Source of the DNA: an uncultured bacterium
GTDB taxonomy: Bacteria; Bacteroidota; Bacteroidia; Bacteroidales; Bacteroidaceae
Reading direction: 5' to 3'
Length of the DNA stretch: 64,000 nt
Assembly: GCA_905215345.1 (NCBI GenBank)
Contig: CAJMPR010000002.1
Coordinates: forward strand, 248,001-312,000
Notes under the pieces: generated by a model
What the model was told of the DNA's origin: nothing
The model's input: only the letters and a program-made list of their open reading frames with translations
Databases searched by the model: none
Shown here: positions 25,508-34,004 of the stretch, piece by piece
How positions within the stretch are numbered: position 1 is the first letter of the stretch
How the letters are laid out: each line of letters starts with the position of its first letter
Translations under genes and position numbers: made by a program

Positions 25508-25876
25508 ATGAAAGAAGAGGATAACATACTTAGAAAGGCAGGGACGGATAACTCATTCCGCGTTCCTGACGGATATTTTGAGAATCTTACTTCGGAGATT
25601 ATGAATCGGCTTCCCGAGAAAGAGAAACCGGCTTTTGAAAAGAGAGAATCTACGACGTGGGAAAGAATAAAGCCATGGACATATATGGCCGCAATGTTTG
25701 TAGGTGCGGCGTTGATTATCCGTGTGGCTTCTTCGAATCATACTCCGGATACTGTAAATCGTGTGGCGGCAGACGATACGGAGACTGAAATGGAATATAT
25801 CAATATGGCGGTAGACAACTCCATGTTGGATGATTACTCATTATATGTCTATCTCGCAGATGCTGAGGGAGAGTGA
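25508..25876 (+). CDS. Small single-span membrane protein, probable anti-sigma factor
   Basis: 122 residues. The N-terminal 60 residues are charged and begin with the short motif FRVPDGYFENL, which recurs at the start of small membrane proteins next to Bacteroidetes ECF sigma genes. One hydrophobic segment (WTYMAAMFVGAALIIRVAS) crosses the membrane, and the rest is acidic. The open frame could begin at 25469, but the ATG at 25508 follows an AGAGGAG ribosome site and is preferred. The anti-sigma role is inferred from position and topology; no ZAS zinc motif is present. Confidence 0.65.
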   Translation: MKEEDNILRKAGTDNSFRVPDGYFENLTSEIMNRLPEKEKPAFEKRESTTWERIKPWTYMAAMFVGAALIIRVASSNHTPDTVNRVAADDTETEMEYINMAVDNSMLDDYSLYVYLADAEGE

Positions 25877-25907
25877 GATATGAGCAACTTTAACTGATTG
25901 AGAAGAA

Positions 25908-26366
25908 ATGAAAAAGCTGATTGTGTTATTTGTTATTATGTGCAGCATTGCACCTTTGCTTTGGGCGGTAGACGGATGTAACCAACATTTATCCCCGGTG
26001 GAATTCCGTGCCAAACAGAAAGCATACATTATAGAAAAAGCCGGACTGACGAAAGAAGAGGCTGCCAAGTTTTTCCCTCTTTATTTTGAATTGCAGGATA
26101 AAAAGAAAGAACTGAATGATAAAGCTTGGGGACTGATTCGCCAAGGAAAAGATGAAAATACTACTGAGGCTCAATATGATGCTATCATGGAAGGTGTTTA
26201 TGACTCCCGCATTGCTACCGACCGTTTAGATAAAACTTATTTTGTGAAGTTCAGGAAGATTCTGTCCGCCAAGAAACTCTATCTTGTACAGAAAGCCGAA
26301 ATGCGTTTCCATCGTGATTTGCTGAAAGGTATGCGTGGTAAAGCCGGTGCACCTGCAAAGAAGTAG
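25908..26366 (+). CDS. Secreted helical protein, CpxP/Spy-like
   Basis: 152 residues with a signal peptide (MKKLIVLFVIMCSIAPLLWA). The mature part is helical and charged, with GLTKEEAAKFFPLYFELQDKKKELNDKAW recalling periplasmic LTxxQ-type chaperones of the CpxP/Spy group, though the exact LTxxQ motif is not present. It ends in a basic tail. It is third in the sigma cassette, 31 bp behind the putative anti-sigma gene, and may be a periplasmic sensor or chaperone for that system. Function is inference. Confidence 0.6.
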   Translation: MKKLIVLFVIMCSIAPLLWAVDGCNQHLSPVEFRAKQKAYIIEKAGLTKEEAAKFFPLYFELQDKKKELNDKAWGLIRQGKDENTTEAQYDAIMEGVYDSRIATDRLDKTYFVKFRKILSAKKLYLVQKAEMRFHRDLLKGMRGKAGAPAKK

Positions 26367-26390
26367 TAACAAGATAAAAAGAAATGAAAC

Positions 26391-26487
26391 GAATGATTCG
26401 TTAAAACGAAACGGATGATGCATTACATGAAAATGTATCATCCGTTGGGGGTAAATAGATAATGTGTTTCAGTGAAACGCATTATTT
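26391..26487. repeat. 22-nt-period intergenic repeat array, core GATGATGCGTT (second site)
   Basis: Forward cores lie at 26391, 26413 and 26457, that is 0, 22 and 66 nt apart. Inverted cores start at 26432 and 26476, also 44 nt apart. Forward and inverted copies pair: ACGGATGATGCAT with ATGTATCATCCGT, and AATGTGTTTC with GAAACGCATT. The last copy overlaps the mazG stop codon. Core and spacers (ACATGAAA, GGGGTAAATA) match the array at 8134-8216. Confidence 0.8.
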
Positions 26488-27277
26488 ATTTTTTATTCTC
26501 CAAAGCTTTGGCTTCATTCCATAACTTGTCCATTTCTTCCAGCGTCATATCGTGTAGGTTTTTCCCTTCCTTAATACTATGTGCTTCCACATAGTTGAAT
26601 CGGCGGATAAATTTCTGATTTGTGAGTTCCAGTGCATTGTCCGGGTTTATCTTGTAAAGACGGGCAGCATTGATGAGACTGAACATGACGTCACCGAATT
26701 CCGTTTCCGCTTTCTCTTTATCCATCCGGGCAACCTCTGCTTGGAATTCTTGAATCTCTTCTTTTACTTTGTCCCATACTTGTTCGCGCTCATCCCAATC
26801 AAAACCTACATTACGGGCTTTGTCCTGTATACGGTAAGCCTTGATAAGTGAAGGCAAGGCGGCAGGTACACCACTTAATACAGTTTTGTTGCCATCTTTC
26901 TCCTTCAACTTCAGTTGTTCCCAGTTTTCAAGAACCTGTCCCACACTTTCGGCTTTCTCATTGCCAAACACATGTGGGTGGCGGAAAATGAGCTTTTCAC
27001 AAAGACGGTCGCATACGTCTTTCATATCGAAATCACCTTTCTCGGAACCAATCTTGGCATAAAAGGCTACATGTAGCAGTACATCGCCAAGTTCTTTGCA
27101 GATGTCATTCTTGTCATTGCGCATTAAAGCGTCACACAGTTCATAAGTTTCTTCAATAGTGTTGGGGCGCAAACTCTCATTCGTCTGCTTGCGGTCCCAG
27201 GGACATTTCTCTCGAAGTTCGTCGAGAATGTCAAGGAAGCGTCCGAAGGCTTCCATTTGTTCTTTTTTTGTAGACAT
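26486..27277 (-). CDS. mazG: Nucleoside triphosphate pyrophosphohydrolase MazG
   Basis: Hydrolyses (d)NTPs to monophosphates, a housecleaning activity. The 263-residue protein has two MazG domains in the order seen in E. coli. The first holds TIEETYELCDALMRN and CKELGDVLLHVAFYA; the second holds VKEEIQEFQAEV and AETEFGDVMFSLINAARLY. The paired acidic EExxE and ExxD ligands for Mg are visible in both. It is convergent with the CpxP-like gene across a repeat array. Confidence 0.93.
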   Translation of the reverse strand: MSTKKEQMEAFGRFLDILDELREKCPWDRKQTNESLRPNTIEETYELCDALMRNDKNDICKELGDVLLHVAFYAKIGSEKGDFDMKDVCDRLCEKLIFRHPHVFGNEKAESVGQVLENWEQLKLKEKDGNKTVLSGVPAALPSLIKAYRIQDKARNVGFDWDEREQVWDKVKEEIQEFQAEVARMDKEKAETEFGDVMFSLINAARLYKINPDNALELTNQKFIRRFNYVEAHSIKEGKNLHDMTLEEMDKLWNEAKALENKK

Positions 27278-27297
27278 TTTTATAATATAGTCAATAA

Positions 27298-27533
27298 TTA
27301 TTTTCGTTTCCTTTGTATTTTTACGTCAAACCTTCCTTCTGTAATGTTACCACCGGCAAAGGTACCACTGATAACCTTGCCATCAAAGCGAGTGATGTGG
27401 GCCTTTCCGTCTTCCAATGTACCACCGTCAAAAGTGGCATTGATTTCTTGCTACTTTCGTTCTGGGCGTGCAGAGTAGAGGAAATAAATGCGGCTATTGC
27501 AATGCAAAGAATAGATTTGAGATAAGTCATCAT
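27298..27533 (-). pseudogene. Small secreted protein with a frameshift
   Basis: A signal peptide (MMTYLKSILCIAIAAFISS, TLHAQ) and a few mature residues (NESSKKS) are in one frame. From about 27440 the sensible sequence continues in the -1 frame as NATFDGGTLEDGKAHITRF, then DGKVISGTFAGGNITEGRF, DVKIQRKRK and a stop at 27298. Without the shift the frame reads into unlikely sequence and stops near 27321. Loss of one A in the TCAATG stretch would explain it. The product would be about 78 residues. It could be a real mutation, a sequencing error or, less likely, programmed frameshifting. Confidence 0.6.
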
Positions 27534-27585
27534 AGTGTTTATTCTTTTTGTTTTGTCGATACAAAGAAACTTAATATCCTGAATC

Positions 27586-28650
27586 TTAGCAATCATTTTT
27601 TTGAGAATCTTTATATTGTTCGTATGAAATAAGCAATCCCACTACTTCCGAGTAATTCTTGCGTCCGCTCTCTATTTTATTACCTTTCAGATATAGGTCG
27701 TACATCCAGTCCTGAATATCTCCGACGATGGGGTTGTACTTTGCCATCCAATATTCGCTATTCTTTTGGGCTAATTCGATTATTTCCGGACGTATCCGGT
27801 TATATAACAATGTGTATTTTTCTTCGTCCATTAATCGGCGGGCATTGCCAAGTACATGAGGCAAGACAGACAAGTAACCGCTAAATCGGATATCTCGGAC
27901 TTGCGAACGGGTACATACCTGGTAGGCGTAAAAATTAGCCTCGGCTTCACTGGTGATGCCCAGCAGGTGTGCAAGTTCGTGAGCGTACGTAGCCGGATAT
28001 TGGGAAGGAAGCAAATCTCCGTTCAGGGTGAATTCGCAAAAAAAGGGTCCCATACTACCGGTGACACCCACCATTGAAATCAGCGGAGTAAAAAGCATGG
28101 TCTTTACCCGTGGAGACTGTTGGGGTGGGCGATGTACGCCTAATTTGCTACTGATATCTTCATATCCCCGAACACTCTCTCTGCAAATCAAGGCCTCGTT
28201 AATGGATGTCACATCAACGTACGAAGCATTGAGGCTATCGATGTAATCATTAATAAACTGGTTGAATTTTTCAGAAGTATAAGCCGCATAAGGAATACCG
28301 GTTCTTTCGTAGAAGTTCTTCTGTGAATAGTTTAATCCCCAAGCCAGATAGAACCAAACATATATCCAAAGTAAAAACTCAGCATCTTTCAGTAGAATAT
28401 ATTTCCATTTCTTCTTTTGGCAGAAACGGGCATATATAGGATAACAGATAACTCCGGAGATGCTGAGAAAGATAAACAAATCGCCTAAAGAAAAGGGGAT
28501 GAGGCGTGAAAATGAAGATAAGCAGTACGAGATAATTGGGTATACAGACTGTGCATAGACTGCTCCCAAAGCCGGAATAAGCTGTGTTGCCCAGATTATG
28601 AGCAAAAAGACGGATAATATAATATGTCTGATTTTCAGCTTAAACTTCAT
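27586..28650 (-). CDS. DUF3810 family membrane protein, putative zinc metallopeptidase
   Basis: 354 residues. Three N-terminal membrane segments (HIILSVFLLIIWATQLIPAL; SLGDLFIFLSISGVICYPIY; LLWIYVWFYLAWGLNYS) are followed by a soluble region with HELAHLLGI and a downstream EAEANFYAY, together the HExxH plus Glu pattern of gluzincins. The first methionine of the open frame (28758) gives a poor N-terminus, so MKFKLKIRHI at 28650 is taken. The substrate is unknown. It is divergent from the 28773 gene and has a separate -7 box in between on the other strand. Confidence 0.8.
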   Translation of the reverse strand: MKFKLKIRHIILSVFLLIIWATQLIPALGAVYAQSVYPIISYCLSSFSRLIPFSLGDLFIFLSISGVICYPIYARFCQKKKWKYILLKDAEFLLWIYVWFYLAWGLNYSQKNFYERTGIPYAAYTSEKFNQFINDYIDSLNASYVDVTSINEALICRESVRGYEDISSKLGVHRPPQQSPRVKTMLFTPLISMVGVTGSMGPFFCEFTLNGDLLPSQYPATYAHELAHLLGITSEAEANFYAYQVCTRSQVRDIRFSGYLSVLPHVLGNARRLMDEEKYTLLYNRIRPEIIELAQKNSEYWMAKYNPIVGDIQDWMYDLYLKGNKIESGRKNYSEVVGLLISYEQYKDSQKNDC

Positions 28651-28713
28651 ATTGAATCTTGTTTTGCAAGGCAAAAATATGCAATTAATAAATGTGGCAT
28701 GGAAAAATAGCTC

Positions 28714-28721
28714 TATATTTG
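28714..28721 (+). promoter_or_regulatory. -7 box upstream of the 28773 gene
   Basis: TATATTTG, 51 bp before the ATG of the small membrane protein gene. Confidence 0.5.
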
Positions 28722-28772
28722 CAAAATTTCTGTTAATATTAATTTTATCATTCAACATTCAACATAATAATT

Positions 28773-29414
28773 ATGGCTGAACAGAACGAAATTGAACTCT
28801 ATTGCCGCAATTGTGTATCACGCGATTTTGTGAATGGCAGAGGGCTGGTATGCAAAAGAACTAATTCCCTTCCTGCTTTTGAAGGAGAATGTGTAGATTA
28901 TCAAAAAGATGAGGAATTGGAAAAAGTAGCTCCAACCCCTCGCCCGGAAGATTATTCCACACCGGTGGACAGGGAACAATTATTGGCTGAACAGAATTTG
29001 GCTAAAGGTATAATCTTAGGAGCAGTAGCATGTATCGTGGGCGCTGTGGCATGGGCTTTGGTTTCGGTTTCAACCGGTTATCAGATAGGATACATGGCTA
29101 TCGGTGTGGGACTTCTTGTAGGTATAGCGATGCGTCAAGGCAAAGGTATAACTCCGGCTTTTGGTATTATTGGTGCTGCCCTGGCATTGGTTAGCTGTGT
29201 ATTAGGTGATTTCTTTTCTATCATAGGTTTTATAGCGAAAGATTATGAGATGTCTTTTATGGATGTTCTTATTGAGGTTAATTATGAAGAGGTGTTTTCT
29301 GCAATGATGGAGAATCTGGCATCTATGACTGTTGTGTTTTATGGTATAGCCATATATGAAGGTTATAAATTATCTCTTCGAGAACAGAAACAGCCTGTAG
29401 GTGGCAAGATTTAA
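28773..29414 (+). CDS. Membrane protein with N-terminal four-cysteine motif
   Basis: 213 residues, not assigned to a family. The N-terminus has four cysteines in YCRNC, GLVCKRT and GECVDY, spaced like a small zinc ribbon on the cytoplasmic side. A linker is followed by about four hydrophobic segments (GIILGAVACIVGAVAWALVSV; MAIGVGLLVGIAM; AFGIIGAALALVSCVLGDFF; TVVFYGIAIYEGY). It lies 63 bp before valS with a -7 box between. A metal-dependent sensor or a structural role are both possible. Confidence 0.7.
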   Translation: MAEQNEIELYCRNCVSRDFVNGRGLVCKRTNSLPAFEGECVDYQKDEELEKVAPTPRPEDYSTPVDREQLLAEQNLAKGIILGAVACIVGAVAWALVSVSTGYQIGYMAIGVGLLVGIAMRQGKGITPAFGIIGAALALVSCVLGDFFSIIGFIAKDYEMSFMDVLIEVNYEEVFSAMMENLASMTVVFYGIAIYEGYKLSLREQKQPVGGKI

Positions 29415-29426
29415 TTTTTAATTCAT

Positions 29427-29434
29427 TAATTTTG
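29427..29434 (+). promoter_or_regulatory. -7 box of valS
   Basis: TAATTTTG, 43 bp before the ATG. Confidence 0.5.
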
Positions 29435-29477
29435 CGCCCGTTATTCGCAATAAATTAAATATAGAGATTTTAGAAAC

Positions 29478-32111
29478 ATGGAATTAGCAAGTAAGTACAA
29501 TCCCGCTGACGTAGAGGGAAAGTGGTACCAATATTGGTTGGACCACAAATTATTCAGTTCGAAACCCGATGGTCGTGAGCCTTACACCATCGTAATTCCG
29601 CCCCCTAACGTCACTGGTGTGCTCCACATGGGACACATGCTTAATAATACCATTCAAGATATCTTGGTACGTCGTGCCCGTATGGAAGGCAAGAACGCTT
29701 GTTGGGTACCCGGTACTGACCATGCTTCTATTGCTACCGAAGCAAAAGTGGTGAATCGTCTTGCTGCGCAAGGTATCAAGAAAACTGATCTTACTCGTGA
29801 TGAGTTTCTGAAACACGCTTGGGAATGGACGGATGAACATGGTGGTATCATCTTGAAACAGCTTCGTAAACTCGGTGCATCTTGTGATTGGGACCGTACC
29901 GCTTTCACTATGGATGAAGTGCGCAGTGAAAGCGTGCTCAAGGTATTTGTAGACCTTTATAACAAGGGGCTTATTTATCGTGGTGTCCGTATGGTGAACT
30001 GGGATCCGAAGGCGCTGACCGCCCTTTCCGATGAAGAAGTTATCTACAAAGAAGAACATAGCAAGCTGTACTACCTGAAGTATATGGTAGAAGGCGATGC
30101 CGAAGGACGTTACGCTGTAGTTGCTACTACCCGTCCTGAAACCATCATGGGAGATACCGCTATGTGTATTAACCCCAACGATCCGAAAAACACTTGGCTG
30201 AAAGGCAAAAAGGTGATTGTTCCATTGGTAAACCGTGTTATTCCCGTAATAGAGGATGATTACGTAGATATTGAGTTTGGTACGGGTTGTTTGAAAGTAA
30301 CTCCAGCCCATGATGTGAACGACTATATGCTGGGTGAGAAATACAATCTTCCTACCATTGATATTTTTAATGATAACGGTACCCTCAGCGAAGCTGCCGG
30401 ACTGTATGTGGGCATGGATCGTTTCGACGTGCGTGAGCAGATTGAGAAAGACCTTGCTACTGCCGGACTGCTGGAAAAAGTAGAAGCTTATACCAACAAA
30501 GTAGGGTGTTCCGAGCGAACCAGTGTACCCATCGAACCGAAGCTCTCTATGCAGTGGTTCCTTAAGATGCAACACTTTGCTGATATGGCATTACCTCCGG
30601 TAATGAATGATGACTTAAAGTTCTACCCTGCAAAATATAAGAATACCTATAAGAATTGGTTGGAGAACATCAAAGACTGGTGTATTAGCCGTCAGTTGTG
30701 GTGGGGACATCGTATCCCGGCATACTTTCTGCCCGAAGGTGGTTACGTGGTAGCAGCCACTTCCGCAGAAGCCTTGAAACTGGCGAAAGAAAAGACTGGT
30801 AACAATGCATTGACTGAAGCTGACTTGCGTCAGGATGAAGACTGCCTTGATACGTGGTTCTCTTCTTGGTTGTGGCCTATCTCCTTGTTCGATGGTATCA
30901 ATAATCCGGGTAATGAGGAAATCAACTATTATTATCCTACCAGTGACTTGGTGACAGGTCCGGATATTATCTTCTTCTGGGTAGCCCGTATGATTATGGC
31001 AGGGTATGAGTACGAAGGTAAGATGCCTTTCAAGAATGTGTACTTCACTGGTATCGTTCGTGATAAACTGGGACGTAAGATGTCCAAGTCATTGGGTAAT
31101 TCTCCTGATCCGCTGGATTTGATTGATAAGTACGGTGCCGACGGTGTGCGTATGGGTATGATGCTTTCAGCTCCTGCTGGTAACGATATTCTCTTCGACG
31201 ATACACTCTGCGAACAGGGGCGTAATTTTAATAACAAGATATGGAATGCTTTCCGCTTGATTAAAGGTTGGGAGGTAAGCGCTGAAGTTCCTATGCCGGA
31301 ATCTGCCGAACTCGCTATGCGTTGGTTCGAGTCAAAGCAAAATACGGTTGCTACCGAAATGGCAGATTTATTCAGCAAGTATCGTTTGAGCGAAGCCTTG
31401 ATGGCTGTATATAAATTGTTCTGGGATGAATTCTCTTCCTGGTACTTGGAAATGATTAAGCCTGCATATGGCCAACCAATCAATAAACAGGTGTTTGAAA
31501 CTACGATTGGTTTCTTTGATAACCTGCTGCATTTACTTCATCCGTTCATGCCGTTCATTACTGAAGAACTCTGGCAGTGCCTTTCCGACCGTAAAGAGGG
31601 TGAAAGTTTGATGGTTAGTCCGCTTTCTATTTCTGCCAAGGTAGACGAGGATATTGCACAGCAGTTTGAAGTTGTTAAGGAAGTAATCAGCAACATCCGT
31701 TCTATCCGTTTGCAGAAGAACATTGCTCAAAAGGAGGCGTTGGAATTGCAAGTGATTGGCGAAAATCCCGTAGCTGCTTTTAATGCTGTAATTGTGAAGA
31801 TGTGTAATCTTTCAGCTATCAATACCGTGGAGGTTAAAGTCGAGGGTGCTGCTGCCTTTATGGTAGGAACTACTGAATATGCCGTACCTTTGGGCAATAT
31901 GATTGATGTAGAGGCTGAAATAGCCCGTATGGAAGCTGAACTAAAACACAAGGAAGGTTTTTTGCAGGGTGTAATGAAGAAGTTGAGCAATGAGAAGTTT
32001 GTGAATAATGCTCCGGCTGCTGTTCTCGAAATGGAACGCAAAAAGCAGGCTGATGCGGAAAGTATCATAAACTCTTTGAAAGAAAGTATTGCGGTTCTGA
32101 AAAAGGCATAA
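29478..32111 (+). CDS. valS: Valyl-tRNA synthetase
   Basis: Charges tRNA-Val. The 877-residue class I enzyme has the HIGH-type motif in NVTGVLHMGHMLNN, the KMSKS motif in GRKMSKSLGNSPDP, an editing CP1 domain (ATTRPETIMGDTAMCINP) and an anticodon-binding domain. A C-terminal coiled coil (IARMEAELKHKEGFLQGVMKKL) completes it. Length is normal. A strong terminator follows. Confidence 0.96.
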   Translation: MELASKYNPADVEGKWYQYWLDHKLFSSKPDGREPYTIVIPPPNVTGVLHMGHMLNNTIQDILVRRARMEGKNACWVPGTDHASIATEAKVVNRLAAQGIKKTDLTRDEFLKHAWEWTDEHGGIILKQLRKLGASCDWDRTAFTMDEVRSESVLKVFVDLYNKGLIYRGVRMVNWDPKALTALSDEEVIYKEEHSKLYYLKYMVEGDAEGRYAVVATTRPETIMGDTAMCINPNDPKNTWLKGKKVIVPLVNRVIPVIEDDYVDIEFGTGCLKVTPAHDVNDYMLGEKYNLPTIDIFNDNGTLSEAAGLYVGMDRFDVREQIEKDLATAGLLEKVEAYTNKVGCSERTSVPIEPKLSMQWFLKMQHFADMALPPVMNDDLKFYPAKYKNTYKNWLENIKDWCISRQLWWGHRIPAYFLPEGGYVVAATSAEALKLAKEKTGNNALTEADLRQDEDCLDTWFSSWLWPISLFDGINNPGNEEINYYYPTSDLVTGPDIIFFWVARMIMAGYEYEGKMPFKNVYFTGIVRDKLGRKMSKSLGNSPDPLDLIDKYGADGVRMGMMLSAPAGNDILFDDTLCEQGRNFNNKIWNAFRLIKGWEVSAEVPMPESAELAMRWFESKQNTVATEMADLFSKYRLSEALMAVYKLFWDEFSSWYLEMIKPAYGQPINKQVFETTIGFFDNLLHLLHPFMPFITEELWQCLSDRKEGESLMVSPLSISAKVDEDIAQQFEVVKEVISNIRSIRLQKNIAQKEALELQVIGENPVAAFNAVIVKMCNLSAINTVEVKVEGAAAFMVGTTEYAVPLGNMIDVEAEIARMEAELKHKEGFLQGVMKKLSNEKFVNNAPAAVLEMERKKQADAESIINSLKESIAVLKKA

Positions 32112-32131
32112 AAATATAAGTGTTATAAATG

Positions 32132-32168
32132 AAAAGGTCTGAACTTATTTTTTAGTTCAGACCTTTTT
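32132..32168. terminator. Terminator downstream of valS
   Basis: AAAAGGTCTGAACT (32132-32145) pairs with AGTTCAGACCTTTT (32154-32167), with an 8-nt loop and flanking A and T runs, so it can work in both directions. Confidence 0.85.
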
Positions 32169-32199
32169 CTTGATATAGTCGGGGATAATATCAGTATTT

Positions 32200-32646
32200 T
32201 TATTTTTCCAGTAAATTTTTCAAGAATGTATCGAGTTCTTCATCCAGTCCTTTCAGCAATTCTTCATTCACTAATAAAGTATCATCGTCCATCAGTAATA
32301 GCTCATTAACGGTTTCTTTATCTTCATCTACCAAGACGAATGAGAAAGGTTTCATAATAGTCAATTTATCAAAAGCACCATTGTTTTTCATGTTGCAGAG
32401 GAGAGTGCTCAAGATACGTTCCACGTTTTCGTAGAAATCATCACTGTCATAAGTCATCCACTCTTCAATAGTCGAATTGGCCAACTCGTCGTCGTCGTCG
32501 TCAAAAATAGATAATTCACCGGAACTTTGGCTTGCTTGCAGGTGAATATCTGTTACTACAGTTTGCTCGCAACCACAGGTATATTTACCGATTGCTTGCT
32601 TTATGGTATCTTGAAGAAGCGATAATGCTGATTGACTAAGTTTCAT
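32200..32646 (-). CDS. Small acidic protein of unknown function
   Basis: 148 residues, no signal peptide or membrane segment. It is strongly acidic, with a DDDDDE run near residue 50 and two CGC-spaced cysteines near residues 24-26 (YTCGCEQTVV). Helices dominate the second half (LLLMDDDTLLVNEELLKGLDEELDTF). I do not recognise the family. Its own -7 box and the convergent valS terminator argue it is a real single gene. Confidence 0.7.
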   Translation of the reverse strand: MKLSQSALSLLQDTIKQAIGKYTCGCEQTVVTDIHLQASQSSGELSIFDDDDDELANSTIEEWMTYDSDDFYENVERILSTLLCNMKNNGAFDKLTIMKPFSFVLVDEDKETVNELLLMDDDTLLVNEELLKGLDEELDTFLKNLLEK

Positions 32647-32674
32647 AATTGCCTTTCTTTACTTTATGGACGTT

Positions 32675-32682
32675 CAAAGGTA
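32675..32682 (-). promoter_or_regulatory. -7 box of the small acidic protein gene
   Basis: Minus-strand TACCTTTG, 28 bp before the ATG. Confidence 0.5.
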
Positions 32683-32738
32683 GAGAAAATAATTAATAAT
32701 TGATAATGAATAGTGAAAAAAATGGAGCGACTTTCTAT

Positions 32739-33830
32739 TTACTCCTCATTAAATCGCTGCATTTGCATATTCAGGCGTGTCAATCCTTCTTTCCTATCCT
32801 GTAATTCGGTTACATAGAGGGTGGTCAGGACATAATATGGAAGATCTTCCCGGTTTAGATGTGAGAGGTCTTTTTTATCCACTCCGTCTACTACACGTGC
32901 TTCGGCTTGCGCTTTCAAAGCCCAGTCTGTTGCAGTGATTATACTGTCCTGCATTTCATAGCCTACGGCAAGATTATAAGCAGCCTGCATCTTTATTTTA
33001 CCTTTCTTAGTTGCATAAGTCTGCTTCCACAATTCAATGGATTTATCCCATTGTTTATTGCGGGCATATACCATAGCATCACGCATGTTTACAGAGCCAC
33101 CTCCGAAAATGTTTCGGTTGGCGGTTTTCCAATACGGAAGCAACTTTTTCACAGGAATTGTTCCGGCAAATTCAGAAGCTTGTTTTAGCACATCTTCTTC
33201 ACTGATGAGATTGGCCTGTACGTACGGACCATTTCCTGTTTCTTCCCAGAATATACTGTCATTGTTATTGATAGTTACCATCGGGGTACTACGGTTAGGC
33301 AGATAAACTCGGACGGTAGGATAAACTTTGGCATCAACCGTTCCATAATAAATACCCCAATCTCGAAGATAGTTAACTTTACGTACAGAGCGTATCTGTA
33401 CGTTTTCCAATGCGATCAGGAAATCTACATCCAGTTCGTCTATAAGTTGGTTTATTTCGTCTCTTGTCAAAGCACTTTCACGAGGTGTGATATCTTTGGC
33501 ACGTAAAGCTGAATCGCAGATTACGATTTCATTGAAATAGTTTTCTTTTGCAAGTGCCTCCGCCAATGATTCTGCAGCTATTGCGGCATTGCCGTTATAG
33601 TAATCTACTTTTCGGGCTATTTCCAATTCATCCTTCTTCTTGTCTTTAGGCACAATAAGTTGGTTGTCCGGATTCTCAGGCATATTGTTCACAATAGCTA
33701 CCCGTTTCAAGCTGGGAGGGAAGCTGACGTCTGCCGGAAGCATATAGTCGATAGAAAGCTGTTCTACACTTTGACACCCACTCAGAAGCGGTAAACAGAG
33801 CAGTAATAGGTAATAAGAATATTTGCTCAT
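32739..33830 (-). CDS. DUF6340 family lipoprotein
   Basis: 363 residues. The signal peptide with lipobox LLLCLPLLSGC directs lipidation at Cys. The mature body (DVSFPPSLKRVAIVNNM, ALAKENYFNEIVICDSAL) and the TPR-like C-terminus (WDKSIELWKQTYATKKGKIKMQAAYNLAVGYEM) match the DUF6340 pattern of Bacteroidetes lipoproteins. The open frame runs further upstream to 33959, through repeat-derived sequence, but the ATG at 33830 has a -7 box 24 bp before it and begins the signal peptide. Function unknown. Confidence 0.78.
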   Translation of the reverse strand: MSKYSYYLLLLCLPLLSGCQSVEQLSIDYMLPADVSFPPSLKRVAIVNNMPENPDNQLIVPKDKKKDELEIARKVDYYNGNAAIAAESLAEALAKENYFNEIVICDSALRAKDITPRESALTRDEINQLIDELDVDFLIALENVQIRSVRKVNYLRDWGIYYGTVDAKVYPTVRVYLPNRSTPMVTINNNDSIFWEETGNGPYVQANLISEEDVLKQASEFAGTIPVKKLLPYWKTANRNIFGGGSVNMRDAMVYARNKQWDKSIELWKQTYATKKGKIKMQAAYNLAVGYEMQDSIITATDWALKAQAEARVVDGVDKKDLSHLNREDLPYYVLTTLYVTELQDRKEGLTRLNMQMQRFNEE

Positions 33831-33854
33831 AGTCTTTATTCTTTGTTCCAGAAA

Positions 33855-33862
33855 CAAAAGTA
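33855..33862 (-). promoter_or_regulatory. -7 box of the DUF6340 gene
   Basis: Minus-strand TACTTTTG, 24 bp before the chosen ATG; it supports the shorter start. Confidence 0.5.
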
Positions 33863-33918
33863 GTCTTTTCGTCAGATATACGAAACTTCGGGAGGTTAAA
33901 AAAGTGATAAAGTGATAT

Positions 33919-33988
33919 AAGTGGTAGGGTGATAAAATAATAGAGTGATAAAGTGACATCCTTCTATCACTTTACCACCCTATCACTT
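33919..33988. repeat. Inverted repeat with G/A transition mismatches, downstream of secA
   Basis: Arms of 26 nt (33919-33944 and 33963-33988) built on AGTGATA/AGGGTGATA units. They differ only by G/A exchanges, so in RNA every mismatch becomes a G-U or A-C pair. It follows the secA stop (34005) and may form a 3'-end hairpin without a U tract. Confidence 0.7.
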
Positions 33989-34004
33989 ACCATCTAATTA
34001 TACC

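Noticed and set aside
27321..27596. 91-residue minus-strand frame as a complete gene
   Set aside because: The second half is unlike a protein in that frame, while the -1 frame gives a sensible continuation; treated as a frameshifted gene.
29550..30575. 341-residue open frame antisense to valS
   Set aside because: Same reason: a shadow of a highly conserved gene with low-complexity composition.
33830..33959. Upstream extension of the DUF6340 lipoprotein
   Set aside because: It translates intergenic repeat sequence and would precede the signal peptide by 43 residues; a -7 box lies within it.
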